A stretch of 30,368 bases of DNA from positions 1 to 30,368 of the forward strand of contig JAXHUH010000199.1 in the NCBI GenBank assembly GCA_034211175.1. Direction: 5' to 3'. The position numbers were made by a program, and so were the translations under genes. The notes below the pieces were generated by a model, which had not been told where the DNA came from, did not search any database, and was given only the letters and a program-made list of their open reading frames with translations. Positions 1-7,992 of the stretch are shown here, piece by piece. Each line of letters begins with the position of its first letter. Position 1 is the first letter of the stretch. Origin of the DNA: JAXHUH01 sp034211175. GTDB taxonomy: Bacteria; Actinomycetota; Acidimicrobiia; Acidimicrobiales; CAIXPF01.

Positions 1-105
1 GGGGCGGCGAACGCCGGCAACGGCGCAGCCAACGGCGCCGATCCGCCGGGCGGCGGCCAGGGGTCGTCGCCGGCGAACCGGCGCAACGCGTCATCGACGA
101 CCACA
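1..105 (-). CDS. Possible N-terminus of an unrecognised protein, cut by left edge
   Basis: A minus-strand frame opens with GTG at 105 and stays open to base 1 (35 codons). The translation begins VVVDDALRRFAGDDPW and continues Pro/Ala-rich. Its codons end almost only in G or C, as in the neighbouring real genes. It would lie about 40 bases downstream of the glycosyltransferase gene on the same strand, so it may be the next gene of that unit. There is no clear Shine-Dalgarno sequence, and too little is visible to name a family. It could also be chance open frame in GC-rich DNA. Confidence 0.35.
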
Positions 106-145
106 CCACCGGGCTGACCGCCGGAGGTCGGGCCGACCGGACCGG

Positions 146-994
146 TCAGCCGGGCAGGAGTCGGAGCGCGACGTCCGGCCCGGTCGTCAGTCGCGGCGAC
201 GGGCGGCAGGACCACCGTGCGAGCTCGTACAGGGCGCAGAGGCGGCCGACCCGGCCCACCGGGGCGGCGGCCACGGCGCCGCCGAGCTCCTCGAGCATCC
301 GCCACGGCGACACGATCTCGCCGTTCGACCCTGTCGGCCCGGTCCAGGCCGCGGTGCCGGCCAACCGGACCCGGCGTTCCCGCAGCACCTCGGGCACCTC
401 CACGAACGGACCGTGCAGGGCGAGCAGAACGAGCAGCGCCCGCTCCCATCCGTGCACGAGACCGGGCAGTGAGACCCCCTCGAGGACCTCGCGGCGAGCC
501 ACGCAGACCGCCGGATCAGATGCCGACGCATCGAGCAGTGGACGGATGCGACGACCCGCTCGGGTCGCGTCCCACGAGCCGGCGAGCTCCCCACAGCGTC
601 CGACCAGGTGCCCACGGTCGTCGACGATGGTCGCCCCGGTGTAGGCCGCGACGGCATCAGGGCGCTGGTCGAGCGCGGCGACACATCGGGCGACGAAGCT
701 CCGGTCGAACACGTCGTCGGGCGTGGCCCGTACGTAGAGGCGGCCCCTCGACAGCGCGAAGGCCAGGTTCGACGCGTTGGCCGACCCCGCGCCGCTCCGG
801 GCCCGGTGGTAGCGGACCCGCCGGTCGCGGGCCGCCGCCTCGCGGCCGAGCGCCTCCGCCGGCTCGGCCGAACCGGCGTCGGCGATGACCAGTTCGAGGT
901 CGTCGAACGACTGGGCCAGGATCGAATCGATCGCCGCTCCCAGGTGAGTCGCGTCCCGACCCACCGTGAGCCCGATGCTGACCGTCGGTGCCAT
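146..994 (-). CDS. Family 2-type (GT-A fold) glycosyltransferase
   Basis: The 282-residue protein starts MAPTVSIGLTVGRDATHLGAAI, the usual N-terminal nucleotide-sugar-binding strand of GT-A glycosyltransferases. It continues with the SILAQSFDDLELVIADAGS region and, near residue 95, TPDDVFD, which occupies the place of the metal/sugar-binding acidic motif. Such enzymes move a sugar from a nucleotide donor to a lipid, protein or glycan. Acceptor and sugar cannot be told here. No membrane segment is visible, so it is probably cytosolic or peripheral. I chose ATG 994 because GGGGAG lies just upstream and the family begins here; the frame stays open to 1129, but that extension is low-complexity Arg/Pro. 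It is fairly short for the family. There is no sugar-nucleotide gene nearby to suggest a pathway. Confidence 0.8.
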   Translation of the reverse strand: MAPTVSIGLTVGRDATHLGAAIDSILAQSFDDLELVIADAGSAEPAEALGREAAARDRRVRYHRARSGAGSANASNLAFALSRGRLYVRATPDDVFDRSFVARCVAALDQRPDAVAAYTGATIVDDRGHLVGRCGELAGSWDATRAGRRIRPLLDASASDPAVCVARREVLEGVSLPGLVHGWERALLVLLALHGPFVEVPEVLRERRVRLAGTAAWTGPTGSNGEIVSPWRMLEELGGAVAAAPVGRVGRLCALYELARWSCRPSPRLTTGPDVALRLLPG

Positions 995-1358
995 CCCGCT
1001 CCCCGCCACATCCCACCGCCTACGTGCTCCTGCCGACGTGCGCACCGGGGGCGGCTCTCGTGGAGGCGGAACCCTCCCCCGGTGCGACGACGTCCCGCCG
1101 CCACCCGGTGGGCGACGGGACCTCCCCACGAGACGACCCGGACTCGGCCTCGGGGTCGTGACCGCTCGAGCGGGCAGAGCTCGCGGTCACGGCCGGCTCC
1201 GCCCCCGGCCGGAACCTCGGCCGCTTCCGGATCGACTCGTGCCAAGGAACGTCGCCGACGGCGGGCGCGTTACGGGCCGGGCGAGGAATCTCTCCGGAAC
1301 CCGCGACGAGCACGTGTGCGAGGAGCCGCCGCGACCGTCGCCGTCGCGTCGGGCGCCG
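995..1358. other. Intergenic region, no supported gene
   Basis: Between the DUF4203-like gene and the glycosyltransferase gene, both minus strand. It holds a long imperfect hairpin (1154-1194, listed separately) and the ribosome-binding region of the glycosyltransferase gene. Open frames across it are Arg/Pro-rich and do not resemble proteins. I see no tRNA and no clear -10/-35 promoter. Confidence 0.6.
1154..1194 (-). terminator. Long stem-loop downstream of the DUF4203-like gene
   Basis: GTGACCGC (1158-1165) pairs perfectly with GCGGTCAC (1183-1190). The helix extends outward by four pairs (GGTC with GGCC, one G-U) and inward by GAGC/GCTC (1168-1171 with 1179-1182) after a 2-base bulge, leaving a 7-base loop. 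This is about 16 pairs in all. There is no T-tract on either strand, so it is a GC-type terminator or an operator-like palindrome. Its place about 165 bases past the stop of the upstream minus-strand gene favours a terminator or processing site. Confidence 0.5.
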
Positions 1359-2024
1359 CTAGCGGCGGGCCGGATCGAACAGGGATCGCCCGCCGCCCGA
1401 GACCCACTGGTCACGGATCGAGCGGCGCATCGACGAGAGCGCCCGCACTTGGAGGACGACGCCGACCACGGCGAGGCCGACGTAGACGAACCACCAGATG
1501 CCGCCCGTGTCGAAGCTCTGGACGACGGTCCCCTCGTCGAAGTCCGCGGCGTCGACCGCGCCGGTGAGCAGCATCAGCCCGGCCGTGGCCGCCGATGCAC
1601 CGGCGACGGCGGTGAGCGTCGTGAGCAGGAGCATGGGCAGGTCGACCATGACGGCCAGGAAGCCGAACACCAGGCCCACGACGAGCCCGCCGAGGGTCAC
1701 GAGCCAGGTCCACTCGATGTCGAGCGCCACGAGGACGGTCGTGCCGAGCACGAACCCGGCGGCACCCATCGTGAGCACGACACACGCCTCGTAGTAGAGG
1801 TACGCGGCCATGCCGAACAGCAGTGCGACGCCGATGCCGGCGGCCCACGACAGCACGGTGGACAGCACGCCGTCGCCGGTGACCGCCTCGACGATGCCGA
1901 CCCCGACCCCGAAGCCGAACAGCGCACCCCAGATCGGCAGGAGGATGCGCATGGCCAGGTACCCGCGGAAGCAGAGCGCGAGCCCCACGACCAGCGCCAG
2001 GACCCCGGTGATGATGTCGCTCAC
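1359..2024 (-). CDS. DUF4203-like polytopic membrane protein
   Basis: This 221-residue protein is almost all hydrophobic: about seven predicted membrane segments with short loops and a basic C-terminal tail ending SLFDPARR. The first segments, with repeated Gly/Ala and patterns such as LALCFRGYLAMRILLPIWGALFG, resemble the DUF4203 family (related to animal TMEM198), whose bacterial function is unknown. The start is GTG at 2024. The gene follows the SixA-like phosphatase by 60 bases on the same strand and may be in its transcript. A role in ion or small-molecule passage is only a guess. Membrane location is secure; family assignment is likely. Confidence 0.75.
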   Translation of the reverse strand: MSDIITGVLALVVGLALCFRGYLAMRILLPIWGALFGFGVGVGIVEAVTGDGVLSTVLSWAAGIGVALLFGMAAYLYYEACVVLTMGAAGFVLGTTVLVALDIEWTWLVTLGGLVVGLVFGFLAVMVDLPMLLLTTLTAVAGASAATAGLMLLTGAVDAADFDEGTVVQSFDTGGIWWFVYVGLAVVGVVLQVRALSSMRRSIRDQWVSGGGRSLFDPARR

Positions 2025-2084
2025 CCCGCGATCATCGCACCTCGACCTGCACGGCGTTCAGCCGAGGTCACGCCCGGTTCCGGC

Positions 2085-2612
2085 TCAGGCGCCCTCGGCC
2101 CGCTCGAGGTCCTTGGGGCGCACGAACGCGGTGAGCTCGCCGGCTCCGCCACGCAGGTCGGCCCACGTTCCGTCGAAGCACATCGTGGCCAGCGCGCCGG
2201 TCGGGTACTTCTTGGCTACCCGGCGTCGGAGCCGGGTGTCGCCGGAGCCGACGAGGGTCAGCGTCAGGTCCTCGATCGCCGGGTTGTGGCCGATGAGCAG
2301 GACGCGCGACGACTCGTCGCCGACCTCCCGGAGCCGCCGGAGCAGCTGCACGGCGCCCGCCGCGTAGATCCGCTCGTCCAGCTCCACGGCACCCCCCGGG
2401 CCGAGCGCCGGCGCGATCCGCTTCCACGTCTCGACGGTGCGGCGGGCCGTCGAGCACAGGACCAGGTCGGGCGGCCGGCCGAGCGCCGCGAGATGACCCG
2501 CGATCGCAACGGTCGCACGCCGGCCGCGGGCGGCGAGCGGCCGGTCGTGGTCGTCGAGCGACGTGTCGTCCCAGCTCGACTTGGCGTGACGGAGCAGCAG
2601 CAGCTTCCGCAT
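2085..2612 (-). CDS. SixA-like histidine phosphatase (phosphoglycerate-mutase fold)
   Basis: The 175-residue protein begins MRKLLLLRHAKSSWDD. The RHA at residues 8-10 is the catalytic RHG-type motif whose His is phosphorylated during catalysis. The following KSSW and the block DHDRPLAARGRR are hallmarks of the SixA group of small phosphohistidine phosphatases. The second active-site His is in VLLIGHNPAIEDL, in the C-terminal half. E. coli SixA acts on phosphohistidine in phosphotransfer proteins; the substrate here is unknown. I chose ATG 2612, with GGGGGAG upstream. A longer frame from 2681 adds only residues unlike the family. It follows the small membrane protein by 37 bases and may be in one transcript with SulP. 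Confidence 0.88.
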   Translation of the reverse strand: MRKLLLLRHAKSSWDDTSLDDHDRPLAARGRRATVAIAGHLAALGRPPDLVLCSTARRTVETWKRIAPALGPGGAVELDERIYAAGAVQLLRRLREVGDESSRVLLIGHNPAIEDLTLTLVGSGDTRLRRRVAKKYPTGALATMCFDGTWADLRGGAGELTAFVRPKDLERAEGA

Positions 2613-2649
2613 GTCCGGCTCCCCCGATCCGACGTGCCCGGTTCCCGGC

Positions 2650-2796
2650 TCAGGGTGCCATCTGGTCGCTCGGCCAGTCACCCCAGTCCGGGTCCGGAGG
2701 CGCCGATCGGTGGCGACCGATCGCGGTGCGGAGCATCCACCACGACGCCACCGTGACCAGCGCGACGGCGCCGGCGACCGACAGGACGAGGATCAC
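2650..2796 (-). CDS. Small single-pass membrane protein coupled to SulP
   Basis: A 48-residue protein starts with GTG at 2796, whose last two bases are the first two of the SulP stop (GTGA overlap). The sequence starts VILVLSVAGAVALVTVASWW, one clear membrane segment, followed by a short polar tail with Pro/Asp/Trp (PPDPDWGDWPSDQ). Stop-start overlap implies translational coupling with the transporter, so a partner or regulator of SulP is possible. An ATG at 2832 in the same frame would overlap SulP by 40 bases and is less likely. I recognise no family. Small actinobacterial membrane proteins of this size are often missed in annotation. Confidence 0.55.
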   Translation of the reverse strand: MILVLSVAGAVALVTVASWWMLRTAIGRHRSAPPDPDWGDWPSDQMAP

Positions 2797-4424
2797 GTCG
2801 CACCACCCTCGCTGGAGCGCCGCGCCACCCACTCGATGGCGTCGTCGTGGGCCCGCCGCATCGTCTCGCCGATGACCTCGGTACCCCGGTAGATGTTCCC
2901 GTGGCCGATGACGTCCGCGGTCCCGGTGCGGTGGAGCTGGGAGATGAGGCGCTCGTTGTCGGTGACGACGACGAGCTTGCAGTCGTGCTCGCGCAGGGAG
3001 CGGGCGTAGCCGGTGAGCACGTCGAGCAACGTGGCACCGGCATCGTCCGCCCCGCGGATCCGCAGGACGACGACCGAGCGGCGGCTCTCGGGCGTCACCT
3101 CCGGCATCTGGTCCAACAGCACCGACGCGGTGGCGAAGAAGACGGCGCCGTACGGCTGGAGCACGACGACCTCGTCGGGCGGGAGCTGCTCGGGTGGCTC
3201 GGTCTCGATCGCACGACCGTCCGGGCGCAGCACCACGCGGCGGGTGACGAGCCGCGATGACTGGCGGATCACGAACAGCAGCACCGACAGCCCGACGCCG
3301 ACGAGGACCGCGTACTGGAGCGGGATCAGCAGGGTGAGGACGAACGTGATCGACATCACCGTGAGCGGCACCGGGCCGGTGCGGGCGATTGCGTTGACCT
3401 TCGCCGGCTTGACCGTGCCGATGCCGACCACGATCAGCAGGGCGGCGAGCGCCGGCATGGCGACGTAGCCCACGGCCCGGGCGAACACGACGATGACGAT
3501 CGCCATGACGACGCCGGCGTAGAGGAGCGACGCCCGGCTGCGGGCCCCGGCGCTGACCACGAGCGAGCTCGCCGACATCGACCCGCCGACGGGCAGGCCG
3601 CCGAACAGCCCGGAGGTCACGTTGCCCGTGCCCTGGCCGACGAAGTCCTGCGAGGCGTCGGTCGGTTCGCCGTCCTTGTTGGGGAACCCGGCGGAGACCC
3701 CGGCACCCTGGACGAGCCCGACGAAGGCCAGCGAGGCCGCGGGGACGAGCAGCGACACCACCTCGCCCACCGCGGGCACCTGCGGGAGCGGCAGCGAACG
3801 GGGCAGGTCCGCGAGATCACGCACGAGTGCGACCTCGTGGTCGAACGCCGAGAGCACCGCGGCCAGCGCGGAGCCCACGAACACCGCGACCACGAGGCCG
3901 AGCGCACCGAGCGGCGTCCGTTGGAGCAGCGGGATCAACGCGATCGTCACGGCGCCGACGGCGAGGGACGCGGCATCGACGCGATCGAGGTGGACGAGCA
4001 GGTCGAACGCCCGGGCGATGCGGTTGGCGCCCGAGGACGGGTAGCCGGTGAAGTTGTCGAGCTGGCCGAGCACGATGTTGACGCCGACCGCGGTCACGAA
4101 GCCGGTCATCACCGAGTTCGACACGAACCGGAGGAACGACCCGAGGTTGGCGAGCCCGGCGGCGATCATGACCACACCGGTGAGCATCGACAGGGTGAGC
4201 AGCGAGCGGGCCGGGTCGTCGGTGGTGGCCAGATCGACGTCGGCGACGATGATCGACATCGCGCCGGTGCCCTGGACCGTCATCATCGCCGTGCTGGTGA
4301 ACAAGGCGCCGCCGACCATCCCGTAGAGGTAGGCGTAGAGGCCGGCGACCGGGTTCACCCCGGCGAGCAGGCCGCTGGCCAGGCCGTCGGGCACGCTCTC
4401 GACGCCGAGCACGAGGCCGGCCAT
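2793..4424 (-). CDS. SulP-family inorganic anion transporter with STAS domain
   Basis: The 543-residue protein has an N-terminal transporter domain (about residues 1-390) beginning MAGLVLGVESVPDGLASG, the first helix signature of SulP carriers. These move sulfate, bicarbonate or other anions, usually with H+ or Na+. The C-terminal 120 or so residues (VVLQPYGAVFFATASVLL..., then LLDVLTGYARSLREHDCKLVVV) form a cytosolic STAS domain. Substrate cannot be read from sequence. The start is uncertain: the frame is open from an in-frame TGA at 4494-4496, and the upstream residues (PRALLGRRRHRRDDAM) look like a natural basic SulP N-terminus, so translation may begin at a non-ATG codon upstream of 4424. 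It lies downstream of a membrane-protein gene, and its stop overlaps the next small gene. Confidence 0.9.
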   Translation of the reverse strand: MAGLVLGVESVPDGLASGLLAGVNPVAGLYAYLYGMVGGALFTSTAMMTVQGTGAMSIIVADVDLATTDDPARSLLTLSMLTGVVMIAAGLANLGSFLRFVSNSVMTGFVTAVGVNIVLGQLDNFTGYPSSGANRIARAFDLLVHLDRVDAASLAVGAVTIALIPLLQRTPLGALGLVVAVFVGSALAAVLSAFDHEVALVRDLADLPRSLPLPQVPAVGEVVSLLVPAASLAFVGLVQGAGVSAGFPNKDGEPTDASQDFVGQGTGNVTSGLFGGLPVGGSMSASSLVVSAGARSRASLLYAGVVMAIVIVVFARAVGYVAMPALAALLIVVGIGTVKPAKVNAIARTGPVPLTVMSITFVLTLLIPLQYAVLVGVGLSVLLFVIRQSSRLVTRRVVLRPDGRAIETEPPEQLPPDEVVVLQPYGAVFFATASVLLDQMPEVTPESRRSVVVLRIRGADDAGATLLDVLTGYARSLREHDCKLVVVTDNERLISQLHRTGTADVIGHGNIYRGTEVIGETMRRAHDDAIEWVARRSSEGGAT

Positions 4425-4507
4425 GGCGTCGTCGCGCCGGTGACGGCGCCGCCCCAGCAGTGCACGCGGTCGGGTGATCGGGAAGCGGATCGCTCAACCC
4501 TCCTCGC

Positions 4508-4521
4508 GGGCCGCGCGGCCC
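4508..4521. terminator. Perfect 14-bp GC palindrome after the coiled-coil membrane gene
   Basis: GGGCCGCGCGGCCC is a perfect palindrome 16 bases past the stop of the minus-strand gene ending at 4538. The nearby GGGCCCCGGG offers alternative pairings. A GC-type terminator is plausible, but there is no T-tract and such palindromes occur by chance in DNA this rich in GC. Confidence 0.3.
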
Positions 4522-4537
4522 GTGTCGGGCCCCGGGT

Positions 4538-5899
4538 TCACGGCGCGGCGCCGACCGGGTGGTGATCGCCACCGTCGAGGGCCGCGGTGTCGCCCCGATG
4601 GCGGGCAGCCACCGCCGCGACCGCACCGACCAGCAGCGCCGTGAGGATGGCGACGACCACGACGATGAACGGCGTCAACCTCGGCAGCGCGATGAGGAGC
4701 ACGAACGCCGCGGCTGCGATCCCGCCCTGGAGCAGGCCGCGGTGGGCGGCGGCGAAGGCGACGACCCCCTCCGGGAGCCACCCGGTGGCCCGACCCTCCC
4801 CGGCCGAGGAGATGCCGCCCGAGAGCGCCGACCGCAGGTTCGTCGCCCACGCCGACGGTCCGAGCGCCCACGCCCCGAGCGCCAGGATCAGCCCGACCAG
4901 CAGCACGGCCACCGTCTGTGTGCGGAGCCCGTCGATCACGGCGTCCCACATCTCGTCCGCGGCGGCGCGACGCCGTTCGAGCACGATCTGGCCGAGCGCC
5001 TCGCGTCGGGCGATCCGGACGATGACCAGGGTGAGCGCCATGGCGGCGGCAACGGCGAGGCCGACCTGGGCGACCGCCCGCCGACGGTCGATCGCCACCA
5101 GCACGACCCCGACGGCCAGCCCGACCGCGAGGAGGGGCAACCAGGTGGCGAGGCGGTCGAGCCAGTCGACGGAGCGCTCCAACGTCTCGACCTGGCCGCT
5201 CTCGAACAGCACGAACGTGCCGAGCTCGACCGGGGCGCCGTTCTCGAAGAGCGTGAGGCCCCGTTCGTCGAGCCTCGCCAGCACCCGTTCGACGAGCTCG
5301 TCGAGGTCGAGCACGACCTGGCCGTCCTCGACGCGTGCCAGGTCGCCCTCGCCGGTGATCACGCTCACCGCGTTCTCGTGGGACAGCCGGACCGCCTCCG
5401 ACCACACCACGGCGAACTGGTCCGAGCGGAGCACCTCGCGCACGGCGTCTTCGGTGAACGAGCGGACCGCCCCGGCGAGGGGACCCGCCAGCACCTGGGC
5501 GTTCTCGGGAAGGGCGTCACGGGCGAGCTCGGCGGCGTCGACCCGCTCGAAGATGCGCTCGGTCACCCCGATCGCCAGGGCGTCGGTCACGGCCTCCCGA
5601 CGGACGATGTCGCTGGCGACGGCGGTGAACTCGTCGTTGTCGAGGGCGGTGCGCTCCACCCAGGTGGCGACGTTCGCCGCGACGAGCAGGACCACGGCCA
5701 CGGCGAGGAGGACGACCATCCCGATCCGTCGGGCGGCGCCCGCCCCGAGGCGTCGACGGCCGGGTGACGGCTGGGCCGCCAGCTCGGCCCGCAGCCGTTC
5801 GTTCTCGGCCCGCAGCTCGGCGAGCATCGTCGCGTCGTCGATGATGACGGGCTGGTCGGACGCCTCGGTTCCGCTTGCCGCATCGCTGGTACTGGCCAT
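4538..5899 (-). CDS. Polytopic membrane protein with N-terminal coiled coil, function unknown
   Basis: The 453-residue protein has an acidic N-terminus, then a short heptad-like stretch MLAELRAENERLRAELAAQ (residues 25-43) that should form a coiled coil. A membrane helix follows at about 60-80 (MVVLLAVAVVLLVAANVATW), then a predicted external domain of about 160 residues rich in charged amino acids. Five or so further membrane helices lie in the C-terminal half, and the tail is His/Asp-rich. One N-terminal helix, a large loop and a helical C-terminus are typical of uncharacterised actinobacterial integral membrane proteins. I recognise no catalytic motif. It starts at ATG 5899, 71 bases after LivM on the same strand, and is followed by SulP. 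Confidence 0.75.
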   Translation of the reverse strand: MASTSDAASGTEASDQPVIIDDATMLAELRAENERLRAELAAQPSPGRRRLGAGAARRIGMVVLLAVAVVLLVAANVATWVERTALDNDEFTAVASDIVRREAVTDALAIGVTERIFERVDAAELARDALPENAQVLAGPLAGAVRSFTEDAVREVLRSDQFAVVWSEAVRLSHENAVSVITGEGDLARVEDGQVVLDLDELVERVLARLDERGLTLFENGAPVELGTFVLFESGQVETLERSVDWLDRLATWLPLLAVGLAVGVVLVAIDRRRAVAQVGLAVAAAMALTLVIVRIARREALGQIVLERRRAAADEMWDAVIDGLRTQTVAVLLVGLILALGAWALGPSAWATNLRSALSGGISSAGEGRATGWLPEGVVAFAAAHRGLLQGGIAAAAFVLLIALPRLTPFIVVVVAILTALLVGAVAAVAARHRGDTAALDGGDHHPVGAAP

Positions 5900-5955
5900 G
5901 GCGGCGATGGTGCTTCAACGGCGTCGCCGTGCCATCACCCCCGGAGGATGAACGA

Positions 5956-5991
5956 CCGGCGAAGGGGGGTTCAGCTGCGGCCCCTCGCCGG
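5956..5991 (-). terminator. Stem-loop overlapping the livM stop codon
   Basis: CCGGCGA (5956-5962) pairs with TCGCCGG (5985-5991). After one bulged A, GGGG (5964-5967) pairs with CCCC (5981-5984), giving 11 pairs around a 13-base loop that contains the livM stop. This sits at the end of the ligase-transporter operon, where a terminator or mRNA-stabilising hairpin would be expected. No T-tract follows on the minus strand. Confidence 0.5.
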
Positions 5992-7110
5992 GGCGCCGGC
6001 GTCATCGGGTCGATCGATCGGGTCGGGCCGCGCCCGGGCGTCGATGCCGCCGGGACCGAGCGTGGAGGTCTCGTCCTCGCCGGTGAGGTCGATCCGGCCG
6101 GCCCGGCGCCGCTGCGAGAGGCGACCCGCGAGCGAGCCGAGGGTCGGGATCACGCCGCGGCGAAAGCCCAGGAACAGCACGACGATGACGATCCCGTAGA
6201 GCATCACCTGGAGCTGGCTGTAGTCGACGAGCCACTCGTCGAGGACGGTGAACACGACCGCGCCGAGGATCGGGCCGAGCAGCGTGCCCACGCCGCCGAA
6301 CGACAACATCACGATCACCCGGATGTCGACGTGACCGAACGCGTAGGTCGACGGCCCGATGAACCCCTCGGAGTGGGCCCACAGCGAGCCGGCGAGGCCG
6401 AGCATGGCCGAGCCGATCATGCCGGCCCGCACCCGGTGGCGGGTCACGTCGACCCCGGCGAGCTCGGCCGCGACCTCGTCGTCACGCAGTGCCCGCAACG
6501 CCCAGCCCATGCGGGAGCGTTGGACGAAGCGGTAGAGCACCAGGTAGACGAAGACGAGGCCGAGGAACACGTAGTAGGGCGCCACCTGCTCGCCGAGGAG
6601 CGTCTCCGACCCGGCCTCGACGCGCAGGCCGGTCTCGCCACCGGTGAGGTCGCGCCGGCCGAGCACCAGGCTCTGGAACGACAGCGAGAACGCCAGGGTG
6701 ACGATGCCGGTGAAGATCACGTCGAGGGAGCGGCTCACCGCGATCCAGCTCAGGAGCCCGCCGACGAGGGCGGACACGAGCGCGGCGAGCGCCATGGCGA
6801 CGATCATCGGCACGCCGAGCTCGTCGCTCAGGATGACCGAGCCGTAGCCGCCGACCCCGGCGAGGGCGCCGACGCACAGGAAGAGCTGGCCCGTGCTGCC
6901 GAAGATCACGTTGAACGCGATGGCGTACGCCGCGAACAGCAGGCCGGCGACCGCGACGCCCATCAGCGCCCGGGAGTCGTGGTAGCGCAGCGGCACGAGC
7001 GCCAGCAGCGCGACCGCCACGACGATCGGTGCGTAGGCCCGCACGAACGGGGCGCGGGCGCGGGCCCGGGGCCGTCCGACCGGGGCCGGGGCCGGGTCGG
7101 TCGCGGTCAC
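5971..7110 (-). CDS. livM: HAAT-type ABC transporter permease, LivM
   Basis: The 379-residue permease starts with a basic, Pro/Ala-rich N-terminus, followed by about nine membrane segments. The middle block NVIFGSTGQLFLCVGALAGVG and the later DEVAAELAGVDVTRHRVRAG (permease-ATPase coupling loop) are characteristic of LivM, the second membrane subunit of branched-chain-amino-acid-type importers. The start is GTG 7110, overlapping the livH stop as GTGA; the frame is open far upstream, but there it only lies inside livH. With LivH it forms the pore for the ligand delivered by the lipoprotein at 9483-10790. The polar C-terminal tail of about 40 residues is longer than usual and looks disordered. 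Confidence 0.93.
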   Translation of the reverse strand: MTATDPAPAPVGRPRARARAPFVRAYAPIVVAVALLALVPLRYHDSRALMGVAVAGLLFAAYAIAFNVIFGSTGQLFLCVGALAGVGGYGSVILSDELGVPMIVAMALAALVSALVGGLLSWIAVSRSLDVIFTGIVTLAFSLSFQSLVLGRRDLTGGETGLRVEAGSETLLGEQVAPYYVFLGLVFVYLVLYRFVQRSRMGWALRALRDDEVAAELAGVDVTRHRVRAGMIGSAMLGLAGSLWAHSEGFIGPSTYAFGHVDIRVIVMLSFGGVGTLLGPILGAVVFTVLDEWLVDYSQLQVMLYGIVIVVLFLGFRRGVIPTLGSLAGRLSQRRRAGRIDLTGEDETSTLGPGGIDARARPDPIDRPDDAGAPARGRS

Positions 7111-7964
7111 GACGCGCCTCCGAGCAGGCCGCGGGGTCGCAGGATGATCGTCAACGCCGCGGCCGCCAGCAGGATGATCGTCGTGACGTAGGTGCCGATG
7201 TAGAACGAGCTGAGCGTCGAGACGATCCCGAGGAGGATGCCCGCCGCGAACGCGCCCGAGACGCTGCCCAGGCCACCGACGACGGCCACGATCAGCGCCA
7301 GGGTGGTCAGCTCGATCCCCGCGGTGACGTTGACCGGCGAGGTCATCGAGCGGGTCACGGCGACGAGCCCGGCGAGCAGGCCACTGGCCCCGAAGATCAG
7401 GGTGCGGACCAGCCCGGGGTCGATGCCGCACAGGCGGGCGCCGTCCTCGTCCTGGATGACCGAGCGAACGGCCCGGCCGTAGGTGGTGTAGCGGAAGAAC
7501 GCGACGAGCGCGGCGCCGGCGGCGAGCGTGATCGCCGAGGCGAGCAGGCTCCCCACCCGCATGCTGACCCCGAGGATCGGCACCGGGTCGCCACTGATGC
7601 GCAGGCTCAGCGCCTCGATCGGGTACCGCCACACGAGGAAGCCGTCGATCACGAACCCGACGCCCAGCATCAGCAGCAGACCGAGCAGGACCCGCTGCTC
7701 GCCGCCCAGGCGGTAGACGGGACGCATGAGCGTCAGGTCGACGATCACGCCGATCACACCGGCGGCGCCGATGCCGAGCGCGACGGCCGGGACCACGGCC
7801 CACCCCGCACCCATGGCCAGGCTGGCGAGGATGGCGGCGAGGACGGCGAACTGGCCGTGGGCGAGGTTGAGCACCCCGCCGAGCCCGTAGACCAGCGTCA
7901 GCCCGACGCCCAACATGCCGTACTGCAGGCCGAGCACGATGCCGTCGAGGATCGCGGCCTTCAT
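7107..7964 (-). CDS. livH: HAAT-type ABC transporter permease, LivH
   Basis: The 285-residue permease has the LivH signature near its N-terminus: GMLGVGLTLVYGLGGVLNLAHGQF, with the NLAHG motif. It has about eight membrane segments and the coupling-loop region RYTTYGRAVRSVIQDEDGARLCGID. The end GGLGSVSGAFAAGILLGIV is also typical. Together with LivM it makes the import channel. It starts at ATG 7964, 28 bases after livF, and its stop overlaps the livM GTG. Length and motifs match the family, with nothing missing. The substrate is set by the binding protein rather than by this subunit. Confidence 0.93.
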   Translation of the reverse strand: MKAAILDGIVLGLQYGMLGVGLTLVYGLGGVLNLAHGQFAVLAAILASLAMGAGWAVVPAVALGIGAAGVIGVIVDLTLMRPVYRLGGEQRVLLGLLLMLGVGFVIDGFLVWRYPIEALSLRISGDPVPILGVSMRVGSLLASAITLAAGAALVAFFRYTTYGRAVRSVIQDEDGARLCGIDPGLVRTLIFGASGLLAGLVAVTRSMTSPVNVTAGIELTTLALIVAVVGGLGSVSGAFAAGILLGIVSTLSSFYIGTYVTTIILLAAAALTIILRPRGLLGGAS

Positions 7965-7992
7965 GACTGGCTCCCCCTCCCGCCGCCGGTGT

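Noticed and set aside
2039..2068. ACCTCG-N18-CGAGGT inverted repeat between the SixA-like and DUF4203-like genes
   Set aside because: Six pairs with an 18-base loop is within chance expectation for this composition, and no supporting element was seen.
4559..5951. Two long plus-strand frames opposite the coiled-coil membrane protein
   Set aside because: Antisense shadows; the minus-strand product has clear membrane helices and a coiled coil, while these read as charged low-complexity sequence.
7111..7803. Upstream extension of the livM frame
   Set aside because: It lies wholly inside livH in another frame and reads as Arg-rich sequence. The GTG at 7110 overlapping the livH stop is the natural start.
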